From the NCBI GenBank assembly GCA_910589265.1, contig CAJUTQ010000031.1, positions 1-23,265 on the forward strand: a stretch of 23,265 nucleotides of DNA, written 5' to 3'. The notes under the pieces are model-generated. The model did no database searches, was not told the origin of the DNA, and saw nothing but the letters and a program-made list of their open reading frames with translations. Position 1 is the first letter of the stretch. Each line of letters starts with the position of its first letter. Below are positions 1-6,033 of this stretch, one piece after another. A program made the translations under genes and the position numbers. This stretch comes from an uncultured Lachnospiraceae bacterium (GTDB lineage Bacteria > Bacillota > Clostridia > Lachnospirales > Lachnospiraceae).

Positions 1-2
1 TA

Positions 3-60
3 TACCTCCGTTGTTTCTAAAGTGGTTTGCTAGACCCACTTCTATTATACAACGGGGGTA
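3..60. repeat. Interrupted inverted repeat at the left edge
   Basis: The arms TACCTCCGTTGT (3-14) and ACAACGGGGGTA (49-60) are complementary except for one position. An inner AAGTGG / CCACTT pair extends the match. On the minus strand the right arm contains TTGTATAAT, a good -10 box pointing out of the window to the left. This could be the end and promoter of an insertion sequence lying mostly outside the window, or simply a regulatory hairpin. I do not recognise the family. Confidence 0.4.
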
Positions 61-101
61 ATTTTTTGGTACTCTGTTCACCGCCACTTGCATCTGTTAT
101 T

Positions 102-120
102 CCCCCAGCTCAGCTGGGGG
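102..120. other. Perfect 9-bp stem-loop
   Basis: CCCCCAGCT (102-110) and AGCTGGGGG (112-120) form a perfect stem with a one-base centre. There is no T-tract, so it is not a convincing terminator. GC-rich hairpins of this kind are common at IS200/IS605-type ends. Together with the inverted repeat at 3-60 it hints at an insertion-sequence junction near 120. Confidence 0.45.
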
Positions 121-125
121 ATTGA

Positions 126-245
126 TACTGTTTCATTCAGGAAATGAAAGAAAGCTGTGTATATTATGAAATCCCCATCCCATCAAAATATGCACACATG
201 GAATGGAATTTCAGGACAATGCCTAAAGCTCCATGGGAACATTAG
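126..245 (+). pseudogene. Possible 3' end of an interrupted rightward gene
   Basis: A plus-strand frame is open from 126 to a TAG at 243-245. It ends in MEWNFRTMPKAPWEH and is followed without a gap by a good terminator (246-286). It has an in-frame ATG at 144, but no clear ribosome binding site precedes it, and an in-frame stop lies at 123-125 next to the hairpin at 102-120. A C-terminal fragment cut off by an insertion would look like this. I cannot name the protein. A chance frame of 40 codons is also possible. Confidence 0.28.
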
Positions 246-286
246 AAAAGATTATCTGCTTCTTAATCGAATAGATAATCTTTTTT
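246..286. terminator. Bidirectional intrinsic terminator
   Basis: AAAAGATTATCT (246-257) pairs with AGATAATCTTTT (273-284), a 12-bp perfect stem, with T-runs on both strands. It lies between the rightward fragment ending at 245 and the leftward lipoprotein gene ending at 327, so it can terminate both. Confidence 0.75.
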
Positions 287-326
287 GTCTGTTCAACAGC
301 CTAGATTTCTCTAACCCCTCTATAGT

Positions 327-1253
327 TTAATCAGACCAAATTGTATAGTAAACACATTCCTCGTCAGAACCTGTTACTTCAAGATAGTATTCAGTCCAAG
401 AATTGCCTCCATGACCACCAATAGCAGCAGATTCAAGGTTTGTTTCTGCCGCCCATTCAGCATAACCTTTATCAAGATACAAAAATCCTGTACCCCAACT
501 TACCACATCCTTAATAGAAGGATTCCAAGACATGCCACCTGCTTCCATTTCTGCACGAAAAACAGCAATTGCTTCATCAGGAGTGTATTTTTCACTTTCA
601 ACTGATTCAGTTTCAACGGGAGCAACCTGCACAGGCTGTTCGGAGGGAACTGTTTCCACAGGTGTCTCTGTCTTCGCAGAAGCCTGTTCCTGTTTATTGG
701 CTTCTTCTGCCATTGCTATTGCATCCCTTTCATCCATAGTAATTGAATTTTCTTCAATATCTGAAAGTCTTGCATACTTATTCTCACCATCCAGATCAAA
801 TTGGCACCAGCCTCCATATTCTCCAAGAATAATGATATCAACACCCTCTTTGACATAGCCCATTTTAACACCATTTTTTGCATAAATGGGAACTTTTGAA
901 GTGGTGACATACCCTGTAAAATCTGTGCCATTATAAATTACAGAACCAAAGATATTTTCATCGCTATTACAAACAGTTCTATCTTCCATGCTATAGTAAT
1001 AATCTTTTAAATCAAGCTCTGAATCATCTTTCTCCGTGATTTTACTGTCAATGTCATCTGATTCAAAAGCAGAGCTTTCAGATTCAACAGTTTTCCTATC
1101 TGTGGCATCAGAATTTCTATTTTCCACTGTCTCGCTGGTATTGCTCTCTGTCATAGCTGTCTCTACCTTGTTTGCATCTTCTGTGTTGCCACATCCAGCA
1201 GCAAACACCATTACCACAACCATAAGGATTGCATAGATTCTCTTCCTCTTCAT
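327..1253 (-). CDS. Putative lipoprotein with SH3-like segment
   Basis: A 308-residue secreted lipoprotein of unknown function. Residues 1-21 form a lipoprotein signal peptide: positive start MKRKR, a hydrophobic core and the lipobox FAAGC, so it should be anchored to the outer face of the membrane. Residues about 25-85 are a low-complexity S/T/E/D linker. Residues about 115-170 (VPIYAKNGVKMGYVKEGVDI onward) resemble a bacterial SH3-type repeat with its GGW-type turn. A second linker rich in E/P/V/T leads to a compact C-terminal domain from about residue 225 that is rich in W, Y and G. The start has a good GGGAG ribosome site. The gene follows its relative (1275-2054) after 21 bp, so the two are probably cotranscribed. 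The segment KMGYVKEG matches RKVGYVKTG in that neighbour, suggesting they are paralogues. A wall- or surface-binding role is inference. Confidence 0.8.
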   Translation of the reverse strand: MKRKRIYAILMVVVMVFAAGCGNTEDANKVETAMTESNTSETVENRNSDATDRKTVESESSAFESDDIDSKITEKDDSELDLKDYYYSMEDRTVCNSDENIFGSVIYNGTDFTGYVTTSKVPIYAKNGVKMGYVKEGVDIIILGEYGGWCQFDLDGENKYARLSDIEENSITMDERDAIAMAEEANKQEQASAKTETPVETVPSEQPVQVAPVETESVESEKYTPDEAIAVFRAEMEAGGMSWNPSIKDVVSWGTGFLYLDKGYAEWAAETNLESAAIGGHGGNSWTEYYLEVTGSDEECVYYTIWSD

Positions 1254-1274
1254 AACATTATCTCCCGCTAATTT

Positions 1275-2054
1275 TTAATATTCTAAATCAAATAAATCCT
1301 TATAGTAAATTCTACAAATGATCCAACCATCAGTATCTTCTTCACACTCAATATACAGTGTTTCATAATTCGTTGGCCTAAATTCTTCACTATATATTTG
1401 CTGTCCAATCCAATATGTGTACTCTATTTCATCATCATATACTGAATCCATTCTACATTCAAAAAGTTCCATATCAGAAGCTTTTTCATTTAAAAAGGTG
1501 TATTCAATTTCTTCCAGTCCATATTGCTTGATATAATCTTCAATCCCCTGTTTCATGCTAACTGCATCAAGATGTAATTTTGTAGATTCAATAAAATAAT
1601 CATTCAAAATATACAGATAATCATAATCTGTTCCATCAACTGGATTTTTAAATCTGCTCCACGCGATATCTTTCGCCTGTTCAGTCGCTATAATCGGATG
1701 CCCAGTTTTAACATAACCAACTTTTCTCCCCTCACCATTGTACAGATACATTTCCTCTGTTTCAGATACAAATGTTTTGTCCTCTTCATAATATTCCGAA
1801 TCAGAAAGGGGGATATATTCCTGTTTACCTGCTTCTGCATACAGAACAATGTTTTCATCTTCTGCTCCTGCAAAATCACTTGTTTCGGCGTCTTCTCCAA
1901 CAACCTCTTCGTTTGTGATTTCATCATCTGCCTCTGTTTCAGCACTACTGCTTTCAGAAAACTCCTGATCTGTTGCATCTGCCTTTGTTCCACACCCTGC
2001 AAGGGATGCAATAACCAATCCTGTCAGTAAAACAATCACAACTCTCTTTTTCAT
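1275..2054 (-). CDS. Putative lipoprotein, relative of the gene at 327-1253
   Basis: A 259-residue lipoprotein when started at the ATG at 2054, which follows GGAGGAAG and directly begins the signal peptide MKKRVVIVLLTGLVIASLAGC. The lipobox LAGC marks cleavage. The frame is open to 2129, but the longer forms put 25 residues in front of the signal and are unlikely. An acidic E/S/A/D linker follows the cysteine. Around residues 105-150 lies a YLYNGEGRKVGYVKTG segment like the SH3-like part of the next gene. The C-terminal half is rich in Y, E and D with no family I recognise. Transcription probably starts at the strong promoter at 2185-2213, giving a leader of about 125 nt that contains a 30-codon reading frame. 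Function unknown. Confidence 0.8.
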   Translation of the reverse strand: MKKRVVIVLLTGLVIASLAGCGTKADATDQEFSESSSAETEADDEITNEEVVGEDAETSDFAGAEDENIVLYAEAGKQEYIPLSDSEYYEEDKTFVSETEEMYLYNGEGRKVGYVKTGHPIIATEQAKDIAWSRFKNPVDGTDYDYLYILNDYFIESTKLHLDAVSMKQGIEDYIKQYGLEEIEYTFLNEKASDMELFECRMDSVYDDEIEYTYWIGQQIYSEEFRPTNYETLYIECEEDTDGWIICRIYYKDLFDLEY

Positions 2055-2071
2055 TTTCTTCCTCCTCATAT

Positions 2072-2164
2072 TCAGGATTTCTGCCATCCTGCCCTTTTGT
2101 ATTTTATCTGGGGATATATCCCTGTCCATAAGTAATCGAGAATCCGCTTATTTATAGATTTCAT
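2072..2164 (-). CDS. Possible 30-aa leader peptide
   Basis: A short frame in the leader of the lipoprotein operon. ATG (2164) follows AGGGGTAAT at a plausible distance. The product begins MKSINKRILDYLWTGIYPQI and ends with a basic, tryptophan-containing tail (KRAGWQKS). It stops 17 bp before the lipoprotein ATG, just ahead of that gene's ribosome site. It is cationic (about seven K/R) with a hydrophobic middle. It could be a translated leader peptide that couples or regulates the operon, a small exported peptide, or a chance frame. The parallel arrangement at 3315-3371 makes chance somewhat less likely. Confidence 0.4.
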   Translation of the reverse strand: MKSINKRILDYLWTGIYPQIKYKRAGWQKS

Positions 2165-2184
2165 ATTACCCCTATCCCTACTGT

Positions 2185-2213
2185 ATTATAACGTACCTGC
2201 CACCGTTGTGCAA
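2185..2213 (-). promoter_or_regulatory. Strong leftward promoter of the lipoprotein operon
   Basis: On the minus strand a TTGCAC -35 box (2208-2213) and a consensus TATAAT -10 box (2185-2190) are separated by exactly 17 bp. The -10 box is preceded by GTACGT. The same CCTTGCA...GTACGTTATA pattern recurs at 3500-3528, so both leftward units share a promoter type. Confidence 0.8.
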
Positions 2214-2219
2214 GGTCTA

Positions 2220-2230
2220 TATTCAACATG
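2220..2230. promoter_or_regulatory. Operator-like ATATTCAACAT
   Basis: One base away from the palindrome ATGTTCAACAT found at 2253-2263 and 3470-3480. It lies just upstream of the -35 box of the leftward lipoprotein promoter. It is probably bound by the divergently encoded Cro/C1-type protein (inference). Confidence 0.5.
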
Positions 2231-2251
2231 TAACCCCTATTAAATATAATG

Positions 2252-2264
2252 AATGTTCAACATT
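2252..2264. promoter_or_regulatory. Operator-like palindrome AATGTTCAACATT
   Basis: A perfect 13-bp palindrome (AATGTT-C-AACATT) that abuts the -35 box of the rightward regulator promoter. This position suits autoregulation by the protein encoded at 2329-2601. The same core occurs at 3470-3480. Confidence 0.6.
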
Positions 2265-2293
2265 TTACATTGATACTAGAATGAACATATAAG
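2264..2293 (+). promoter_or_regulatory. Promoter of the HTH regulator gene
   Basis: TTTACA (2264-2269) and TATAAG (2288-2293) are spaced by 18 bp and lie 35 bp upstream of the regulator's ATG. The -35 box overlaps the palindrome at 2252-2264. Confidence 0.55.
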
Positions 2294-2328
2294 ATATTGG
2301 GAACCCTGACAGGAAAGGGGGGATATAC

Positions 2329-2601
2329 ATGATTTCGTATGAACCGCTATGGTCTACCATGAAAGAAAGAGGAATATCAAAATACAAGCTCACATATTAC
2401 TGGGGGATTTCATCAAATACATTAAGAAGAATGGGGCATGGAGAGCCGATAAGCTCCAACACCCTCAATGAGTTGTGCCTGATACTGGACTGCAGGGTAG
2501 AGGATATTCTGCTGTTCACTGCAACAGAGGAAGAAATCACCGCAATCAATGAGCGGAAAGAGGAAATCATCAATTTCCATAGAAAGAAGCGAAAAAAATA
2601 A
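2329..2601 (+). CDS. Cro/C1-type helix-turn-helix regulator
   Basis: A 90-residue DNA-binding protein of the small Cro/C1 (HTH_26-like) family, the only confident rightward gene in the window. Residues 5-70 show the expected pattern: a first helix (YEPLWSTMKERGISKYKL), a scaffold and recognition helix pair (YYWGISSNTLRRMGHGEPIS) and a closing helix (LNELCLILDCRVEDIL). The C-terminal 20 residues are a charged helix ending in RKKRKK. The start has an excellent GGAAAGGGGGG ribosome site. It is divergent from the lipoprotein operon, and palindromes ATGTTCAACAT lie next to its own promoter and at both leftward promoters, so it is the likely repressor of this cassette. The target assignment is inference. 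Confidence 0.85.
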   Translation: MISYEPLWSTMKERGISKYKLTYYWGISSNTLRRMGHGEPISSNTLNELCLILDCRVEDILLFTATEEEITAINERKEEIINFHRKKRKK

Positions 2602-2643
2602 GCCCATGTTCCCCTCTTCCAGGGAACATAAGGCTTGTTTTTC
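2592..2643. terminator. Bidirectional terminator between convergent genes
   Basis: Nested stem AAGCC/GGCTT and GTTCCC/GGGAAC, with an A7 run on the left and TTTTT on the right. It overlaps the end of the regulator gene and ends before the stop of the leftward membrane-protein gene at 2711, so it serves both. It closely resembles the terminator at 3620-3664 (shared AAAAAAATAAGCC and ATAAGGCTT). Confidence 0.75.
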
Positions 2644-2710
2644 TCTATGCAGATTTTCCTCAGTTCTTTTCTTACCATATTATAAAATTCTGTATAAATT
2701 CTTCTCCCTG

Positions 2711-3313
2711 TTATTTTTTCAAGATTATAGAATCTATATCCTCAATCGGGATTACATTCACGCCCCCTAAGTTGCAAAATACTGCTATTATTGCGATTAT
2801 AAACGCTCCCCCTATCATCTGCATCACATATTCATGGTAAACTATGACAAACAGAACAATACTTAACACCGCCACGGGTAAAATGACTTTCCAACGGAAG
2901 TGATACTTTTTATCCATTTCCCTGTATTGTTTCTTAAACACTATAACCCCCATAAATGCCCCAACCAGAATACAGATAACCCGTGCTGCCAGCAGGTAAG
3001 AAAAGGTCTCCGAAAACTGCGGGCAGAGGACTATTATTCTCAAACCAAAATAAAGCATTTCCATCACACTGCATCTTGCAAATCTGGCTCCCATACATTG
3101 TCCGCCGACTACCATAGCACATATAAGGTAAAACCCGCCGTGCAGGGCCACCGATATTGGATTGCTGTCCGCAACGGAACTGTAATTATACCTGACCATC
3201 ACCCTTCCAAATGCATACAGGGTATTAAAGATATAGAAAACTATCCATAAGGTGTCATCATAAAGGATATCTATTATTGTCAGCTTCCTGTGTTTTGTTT
3301 TTACTTCTCCCAT
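2711..3313 (-). CDS. Multi-spanning membrane protein of unknown function
   Basis: A 200-residue integral membrane protein when started at the ATG at 3313, which follows GGAGGAAAGGGG. The frame is open to 3343, but that extension reads through the ribosome site. Hydrophobic segments suggest about five or six membrane helices: near residues 22-40, 58-78, 85-100, 105-125, 140-157 and 160-185. The first is preceded by a short basic cytoplasmic stretch (KTKHRK), and a basic loop (KKQYREMDKKYHFRWK) separates the last pair. No catalytic or transport motif is visible. An 18-codon frame (3315-3371) ends 1 bp before this start, so the two are probably translationally coupled. The promoter at 3500-3528 is of the same type as that of the lipoprotein operon, suggesting coexpression. 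Confidence 0.7.
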   Translation of the reverse strand: MGEVKTKHRKLTIIDILYDDTLWIVFYIFNTLYAFGRVMVRYNYSSVADSNPISVALHGGFYLICAMVVGGQCMGARFARCSVMEMLYFGLRIIVLCPQFSETFSYLLAARVICILVGAFMGVIVFKKQYREMDKKYHFRWKVILPVAVLSIVLFVIVYHEYVMQMIGGAFIIAIIAVFCNLGGVNVIPIEDIDSIILKK

Positions 3314-3314
3314 A

Positions 3315-3371
3315 TCATTCAACCCCTTTCCTCCGTGTGCCAACCGATAGTGTGTTCATCATTCTTCTCAT
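3315..3371 (-). CDS. Possible 18-aa leader peptide MRRMMNTLSVGTRRKGVE
   Basis: A very short frame with a near-ideal ribosome site (AAAGGAG, 6 nt before the ATG at 3371). Its stop codon TGA lies 1 bp before the ATG of the membrane-protein gene. The peptide is strongly basic (MRRMM...GTRRKGVE). The start signal, the coupled stop and the shared arrangement with 2072-2164 argue for real translation. It may control translation of the membrane protein, or be a functional micropeptide. The function is unknown. Confidence 0.5.
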   Translation of the reverse strand: MRRMMNTLSVGTRRKGVE

Positions 3372-3469
3372 AGGTATCTCCTTTAGCTGTAATATTTTCA
3401 GGTTTTTACCCTGTTATATAAGGGAGCACTGTTTTCTCCAAAAAGTTTCACTTAAAATCAAATTATAAT

Positions 3470-3480
3470 ATGTTCAACAT
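3470..3480. promoter_or_regulatory. Operator-like palindrome ATGTTCAACAT
   Basis: A perfect palindrome identical to the core at 2253-2263, followed by GTTGCCCCTAT, much as ATTCAACATG is followed by TAACCCCTAT at 2221. It lies about 20 bp downstream of the -10 box of the leftward promoter at 3500-3528, where a bound repressor would block elongation. Confidence 0.6.
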
Positions 3481-3499
3481 GTTGCCCCTATACCATTCA

Positions 3500-3528
3500 A
3501 GTATAACGTACTCTCATTATCAATGCAA
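3500..3528 (-). promoter_or_regulatory. Strong leftward promoter of the membrane-protein unit
   Basis: On the minus strand TTGCAT (3523-3528) and TATACT (3500-3505) are spaced by 17 bp. The block CCCCTATACC...TATAACGTAC...TGCAAGG here (about 3486-3530) is a diverged direct repeat of the block at about 2169-2215. The promoter was probably duplicated along with its operator. Confidence 0.75.
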
Positions 3529-3617
3529 GGAAAATATAGTATACATATTGCACCCATTACATATAACCTATATGCTTAGTGATTTCTGTTCCAAAAATCC
3601 TAATCTATATTAAAAAC

Positions 3618-3801
3618 GTCAAAAAAATAAGCCTGTGTTCACATAAACATAAGGCTTATCTTGTTTATTCAGCTAACCTGCTCCCATTAGGGCAACATGC
3701 CGTGAACCCTTTGAAAAAATGACTGTTTATGTACCGCCATCCTTCAATTTTTTTTGCATTTACAGGTTGCAGGCCCGATAAGGGCCTCCCCTTTGTGGGG
3801 C
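3618..3801 (-). ncRNA. Candidate small RNA ending in a strong terminator
   Basis: This belongs to the roughly 850-bp stretch (3372-4225) without a recognisable protein gene. On the minus strand a perfect TATAAT (3807-3812) is followed by two GC-rich hairpins, CCCC-ACAAA-GGGG (about 3788-3800) and GGCCC-TTATC-GGGCC (about 3773-3787). A long stretch follows in which CAACCTG near the 5' end can pair with CAGGTT near the 3' end. A terminator (3620-3664) closes it, with stem GATAAGCCT...AGGCTTAT and seven T. The -35 match is weak. An open frame in this interval ends at 3665 (...CCPNGSRLAE), so a remnant of a protein gene sharing the same terminator is the alternative. I do not recognise the RNA family. 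Confidence 0.4.
3620..3664 (-). terminator. Intrinsic terminator with seven-T tail
   Basis: AATAAGCCT and AGGCTTAT form the outer stem with GTT/AAC inside. Read leftward the stem is followed by TTTTTTT. No leftward protein gene ends here, which is what points to the candidate RNA at 3618-3801. The element is a sequence relative of the terminator at 2592-2643. Confidence 0.7.
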
Positions 3802-3858
3802 TATATATTATAGACACCTGCCATATAAATTATAACTAAAATCAGAATTTTTCTAAAA

Positions 3859-4013
3859 CAAAAACATCTGCCTATTTAAAAGAAAAATAAGGGATTCAGG
3901 TTCTGTAATGGCTACTACCTGTCAAAAAAAGACAATCTTATTTTTCTTTAACATGCAGTTCCATTCCAATACAGCCCATACCTACCTTTTTCTTTTATGA
4001 GGCAGATTTTTTT
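3859..4013. repeat. Palindromic element A (about 155 bp)
   Basis: The ends ATCTGCCTATTTAAAAGAAA (from 3865) and the complement of CTTTTTCTTTTATGAGGCAG (about 3986-4006) form imperfect terminal inverted repeats of about 25 bp, flanked by T/A runs. A further GAAAAATAAG / CTTATTTTTC pair lies inside. The ends and the internal layout match elements B (10770-10926) and C (17625-17786). A is the most diverged of the three and has the same orientation as B. It could be a miniature transposable element or a large hairpin that isolates transcription units. Confidence 0.6.
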
Positions 4014-4145
4014 ATCAGAAAATACTTAAACCATATATTCTAACAACAGCTAAAGTATATATTATATATAAGGAAAAAATAGACTTCTTCTCCTCTCCAA
4101 AACCCCTGAAAGTATTGATTTTACTGGAAAAACTGACATTCCTAT

Positions 4146-4166
4146 GCTAGACAAGGCTTGTCTAGC
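4146..4166. promoter_or_regulatory. Perfect 10-bp-arm palindrome GCTAGACAAG
   Basis: GCTAGACAAG (4146-4155), one central base, then its exact complement CTTGTCTAGC (4157-4166). A degenerate copy matching at about 17 of 21 positions occurs at 17464-17484. No T-tract follows, so a protein-binding or recombination site is more likely than a terminator. It lies 130 bp from element A. Confidence 0.5.
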
Positions 4167-4176
4167 TCCAAATGAC

Positions 4177-4203
4177 AAAATCCCCCATCTTAAGGGGGAT
4201 TCA
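4177..4203 (-). terminator. Terminator of the Rpn nuclease gene
   Basis: AATCCCCC (4179-4186) pairs with GGGGGATT (4194-4201). Read leftward the stem ends in a short T-run (TTTTG). It lies 25 bp beyond the stop codon at 4226. Confidence 0.65.
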
Positions 4204-4225
4204 TAATGCCTTTACAGTCAGTTTC

Positions 4226-5185
4226 TTACACTGTCTGCTTTCCAAACATTTTGATATATTCCTGTGCCATCTGCAATGACAGGTTCAGTTTCTCCTGCAA
4301 CCTTTTCAATATATCATTTTCAGAAAGCCCAAAATCAAATCCTGTCTCAACAATGCCCTTTGCTTCATTTTCTTTTGCAATTTCATCAAACAAAGTACAC
4401 ATATCAAAATCTCCTTTCTCAGATAACGCATTATAATCAATCTTACAGTTGGTTGCTCCTGCCACTGTCATAATCACAGACTTATCTACCTTGTGTTCCC
4501 TTGCATAGTCTATGACTTTTTTCCTTGCTTCATCCCTTGACAGGCTTTTATCAAGAATCACTTTCATCAGATTGAAAAAAGCCACATTCTTCATATTATG
4601 GAGTGTCAGGCTGTTCTCCCTCGCCTCCACAAGCAGAATCTTATAGTCATTCACAAATGCTTTCATTTCTTCGGTAATATTTAACATCCCATGGAGCGAT
4701 ACTGCCCCATCCCATGGCTTCTCACCATAGTAGACAACCATCGTAATGACTGGGATAAACCTGTCTGTCTTTTTCATCCCCGACAGGTATTCATCTTCTT
4801 CCAGCCCCTTTGCTGTCTGATACTTCTTAGCATTGCTGTCATACTGCTTTTTATAAGTGCCGTAGTCATATCCCATAATTCGCATAGGCATTGCATAGTG
4901 GATATGCTCCTGTGATTCCATTCCCAGCATCACAAGCTCCACTCCAAATGCGGTGGATCTCTTGCTTACCTTTATATTGTCTCTGGATGCCCTGATGCTC
5001 TCCGCATAGTCCTTATGCTCCAATACAGAGGATTCCTCCGTATCCACATCCTCCAGCTCCTCTGGCCTGATGGCCTGTTTTCCCTCAAACAGCACTGCAT
5101 TGAAGAGGTCGGCAAACTGCTCATTACCACTCCAGTAATTCTTTAGCACTGTATCTGGTTTTAAGTCCTGTGTTTTCTTTGCCAT
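4226..5185 (-). CDS. Rpn/YhgA-family PD-(D/E)XK nuclease
   Basis: A 319-residue member of the Rpn (recombination-promoting nuclease, YhgA-like, formerly 'putative transposase') family. Rpn proteins are DNA endonucleases that raise RecA-independent recombination. The N-terminal YWSGNEQFADLFNAVLFEGK (about 17-36) is the typical family entry. The diagnostic block ELVMLGMESQEHIHYAMPMR (about 83-102) plus YDYGTYKKQY is clear, and VVYYGEKPWDG (about 151-161) is the usual following strand. The C-terminal helices (DILKRLQEKLNLSLQMAQEYI) are also typical. The gene is last in the leftward array, 113 bp after the small gene at 5299, with its own terminator. Rpn genes are common cargo of mobile elements. 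Activity is not proven by sequence alone. Confidence 0.85.
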   Translation of the reverse strand: MAKKTQDLKPDTVLKNYWSGNEQFADLFNAVLFEGKQAIRPEELEDVDTEESSVLEHKDYAESIRASRDNIKVSKRSTAFGVELVMLGMESQEHIHYAMPMRIMGYDYGTYKKQYDSNAKKYQTAKGLEEDEYLSGMKKTDRFIPVITMVVYYGEKPWDGAVSLHGMLNITEEMKAFVNDYKILLVEARENSLTLHNMKNVAFFNLMKVILDKSLSRDEARKKVIDYAREHKVDKSVIMTVAGATNCKIDYNALSEKGDFDMCTLFDEIAKENEAKGIVETGFDFGLSENDILKRLQEKLNLSLQMAQEYIKMFGKQTV

Positions 5186-5263
5186 CCTTACGATTCCTTC
5201 CCTCTGCTTCTTTTAGTATACTATCAAACCCCGTTGATTTCAAGGTCTGACAGGGGATATTAA

Positions 5264-5291
5264 GGAACCCCAGCCCGAAAGCCAGAGTTCC
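5264..5291 (-). terminator. Stable intergenic hairpin
   Basis: On the minus strand GGAACTCTGGC pairs with GCTGGGGTTCC over 11 positions (three G-U pairs) around a TTTCGG loop. It starts 8 bp beyond the stop of the gene at 5299. The tail TTAATATCC is weak, so it is probably an attenuator or mRNA-stabilising hairpin, not a full terminator. Confidence 0.5.
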
Positions 5292-5298
5292 CCTGTTC

Positions 5299-5568
5299 CT
5301 ATCCTTTAAAATAAAATTCTTCAAACACCTTTTCACAGTCCTCTATGGATTTCAGGTTATAATGCCCAAAGTTAAGGCTCTGGCTTGATTCATTCCATGC
5401 AGTCCACACCGCATAAGTGCCATCCTCTTTCTTTGCCGATACCATCCAAAGATAATTGTCCGCTGGATGATAAGATTTCTGCCTAATCTCCAATACTGTA
5501 TATTTAGGAAGATGCTCTTTAAAATATAGCTCCACATGCTTCCTGATTTCGTTTAAATCAATTCCCAT
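5299..5568 (-). CDS. Small conserved-looking protein of unknown function
   Basis: An 89-residue soluble protein that I do not recognise. It begins with an amphipathic helix (NEIRKHVELYFKEHLP) and continues with alternating strand-like segments (KYTVLEIRQKSY, NYLWMVSAKKEDGTYAVWTAW). It ends with a helix (SIEDCEKVFEEFYF). No metal or catalytic motif is visible. The start has a GAAAGGAGAATG ribosome site. It follows the preceding gene by 17 bp and is part of the leftward array. The reading frame, codon usage and spacing make it a real gene. Confidence 0.7.
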   Translation of the reverse strand: MGIDLNEIRKHVELYFKEHLPKYTVLEIRQKSYHPADNYLWMVSAKKEDGTYAVWTAWNESSQSLNFGHYNLKSIEDCEKVFEEFYFKG

Positions 5569-5585
5569 AAAACATCATTCTCCTT

Positions 5586-6014
5586 TCAGATCAGGGGCAA
5601 CCTGTAAAAGGATTCACCCATAACCGCAATAAGCTCTTCAGATTCTTCCTTATCACAGGACTGCAGAAAATGGAAAAACACAAGCCCTGAAAAAGTCTGC
5701 TGCAAAGTCCTGTGGTCTATTGCCATCTCCTTTGCCACTTTTTCCATCTTCCCATTGCTGACAGATTCCATCTTCCTCTTAACAAAGGGAATCTCCGCAA
5801 GCTGTCTGCCTGTTTTTGCGGATGCTTCATTCCTCAAATCTGTCCTGTATCCGCTGTCAGATATTACCTTTATCCAGCAGATGTCCAAATCCTCCATCTG
5901 TCTGGAGCCATTCTGTTCCTCTGCTATCTTATCAGGCTTGAAGAACATGTTGTTTACCTCATAGGAGAAATACTTCGCAATCTCCTGTGGGCTGGCAGTT
6001 TTTAAATCCATCAT
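5586..6014 (-). CDS. Unknown protein of the replication array
   Basis: A 142-residue protein when started at the ATG at 6014, which has GAGG 8 nt upstream. The frame is open to 6098, but that extension overlaps the end of the J-domain gene and looks like read-through (KRTQRKRKRLQKHKGK). The sequence is helical and mixed-charge: a first part with FSYEVNNMFFKPDKIAEE, a central basic segment (PFVKRKMESVSNGKMEKVAKEM) and a C-terminal helical part (LVFFHFLQSCDKEESEEL). No family recognised. It lies 19 bp after the J-domain gene and 17 bp before the 89-aa gene, so it is cotranscribed with both. Confidence 0.65.
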   Translation of the reverse strand: MMDLKTASPQEIAKYFSYEVNNMFFKPDKIAEEQNGSRQMEDLDICWIKVISDSGYRTDLRNEASAKTGRQLAEIPFVKRKMESVSNGKMEKVAKEMAIDHRTLQQTFSGLVFFHFLQSCDKEESEELIAVMGESFYRLPLI

Positions 6015-6033
6015 AATATCTACCTCTTTTCCT

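Noticed and set aside
716..931. Short minus-strand frame inside the first lipoprotein gene
   Set aside because: It is a shifted frame of the lipoprotein, without its own start signal.
2397..2678. Minus-strand frame opposite the HTH regulator
   Set aside because: It overlaps the regulator and the bidirectional terminator, and the regulator has a clear ribosome site, promoter and domain.
3665..3825. Minus-strand frame ending in CCPNGSRLAE as a real gene
   Set aside because: No start codon with a ribosome site and no family recognised. I kept it only as an alternative explanation for the candidate small RNA.
4226..5185. Transposase of an insertion sequence
   Set aside because: The family was once labelled 'putative transposase', but the sequence has the Rpn-type nuclease signatures, and no terminal inverted repeats flank it.
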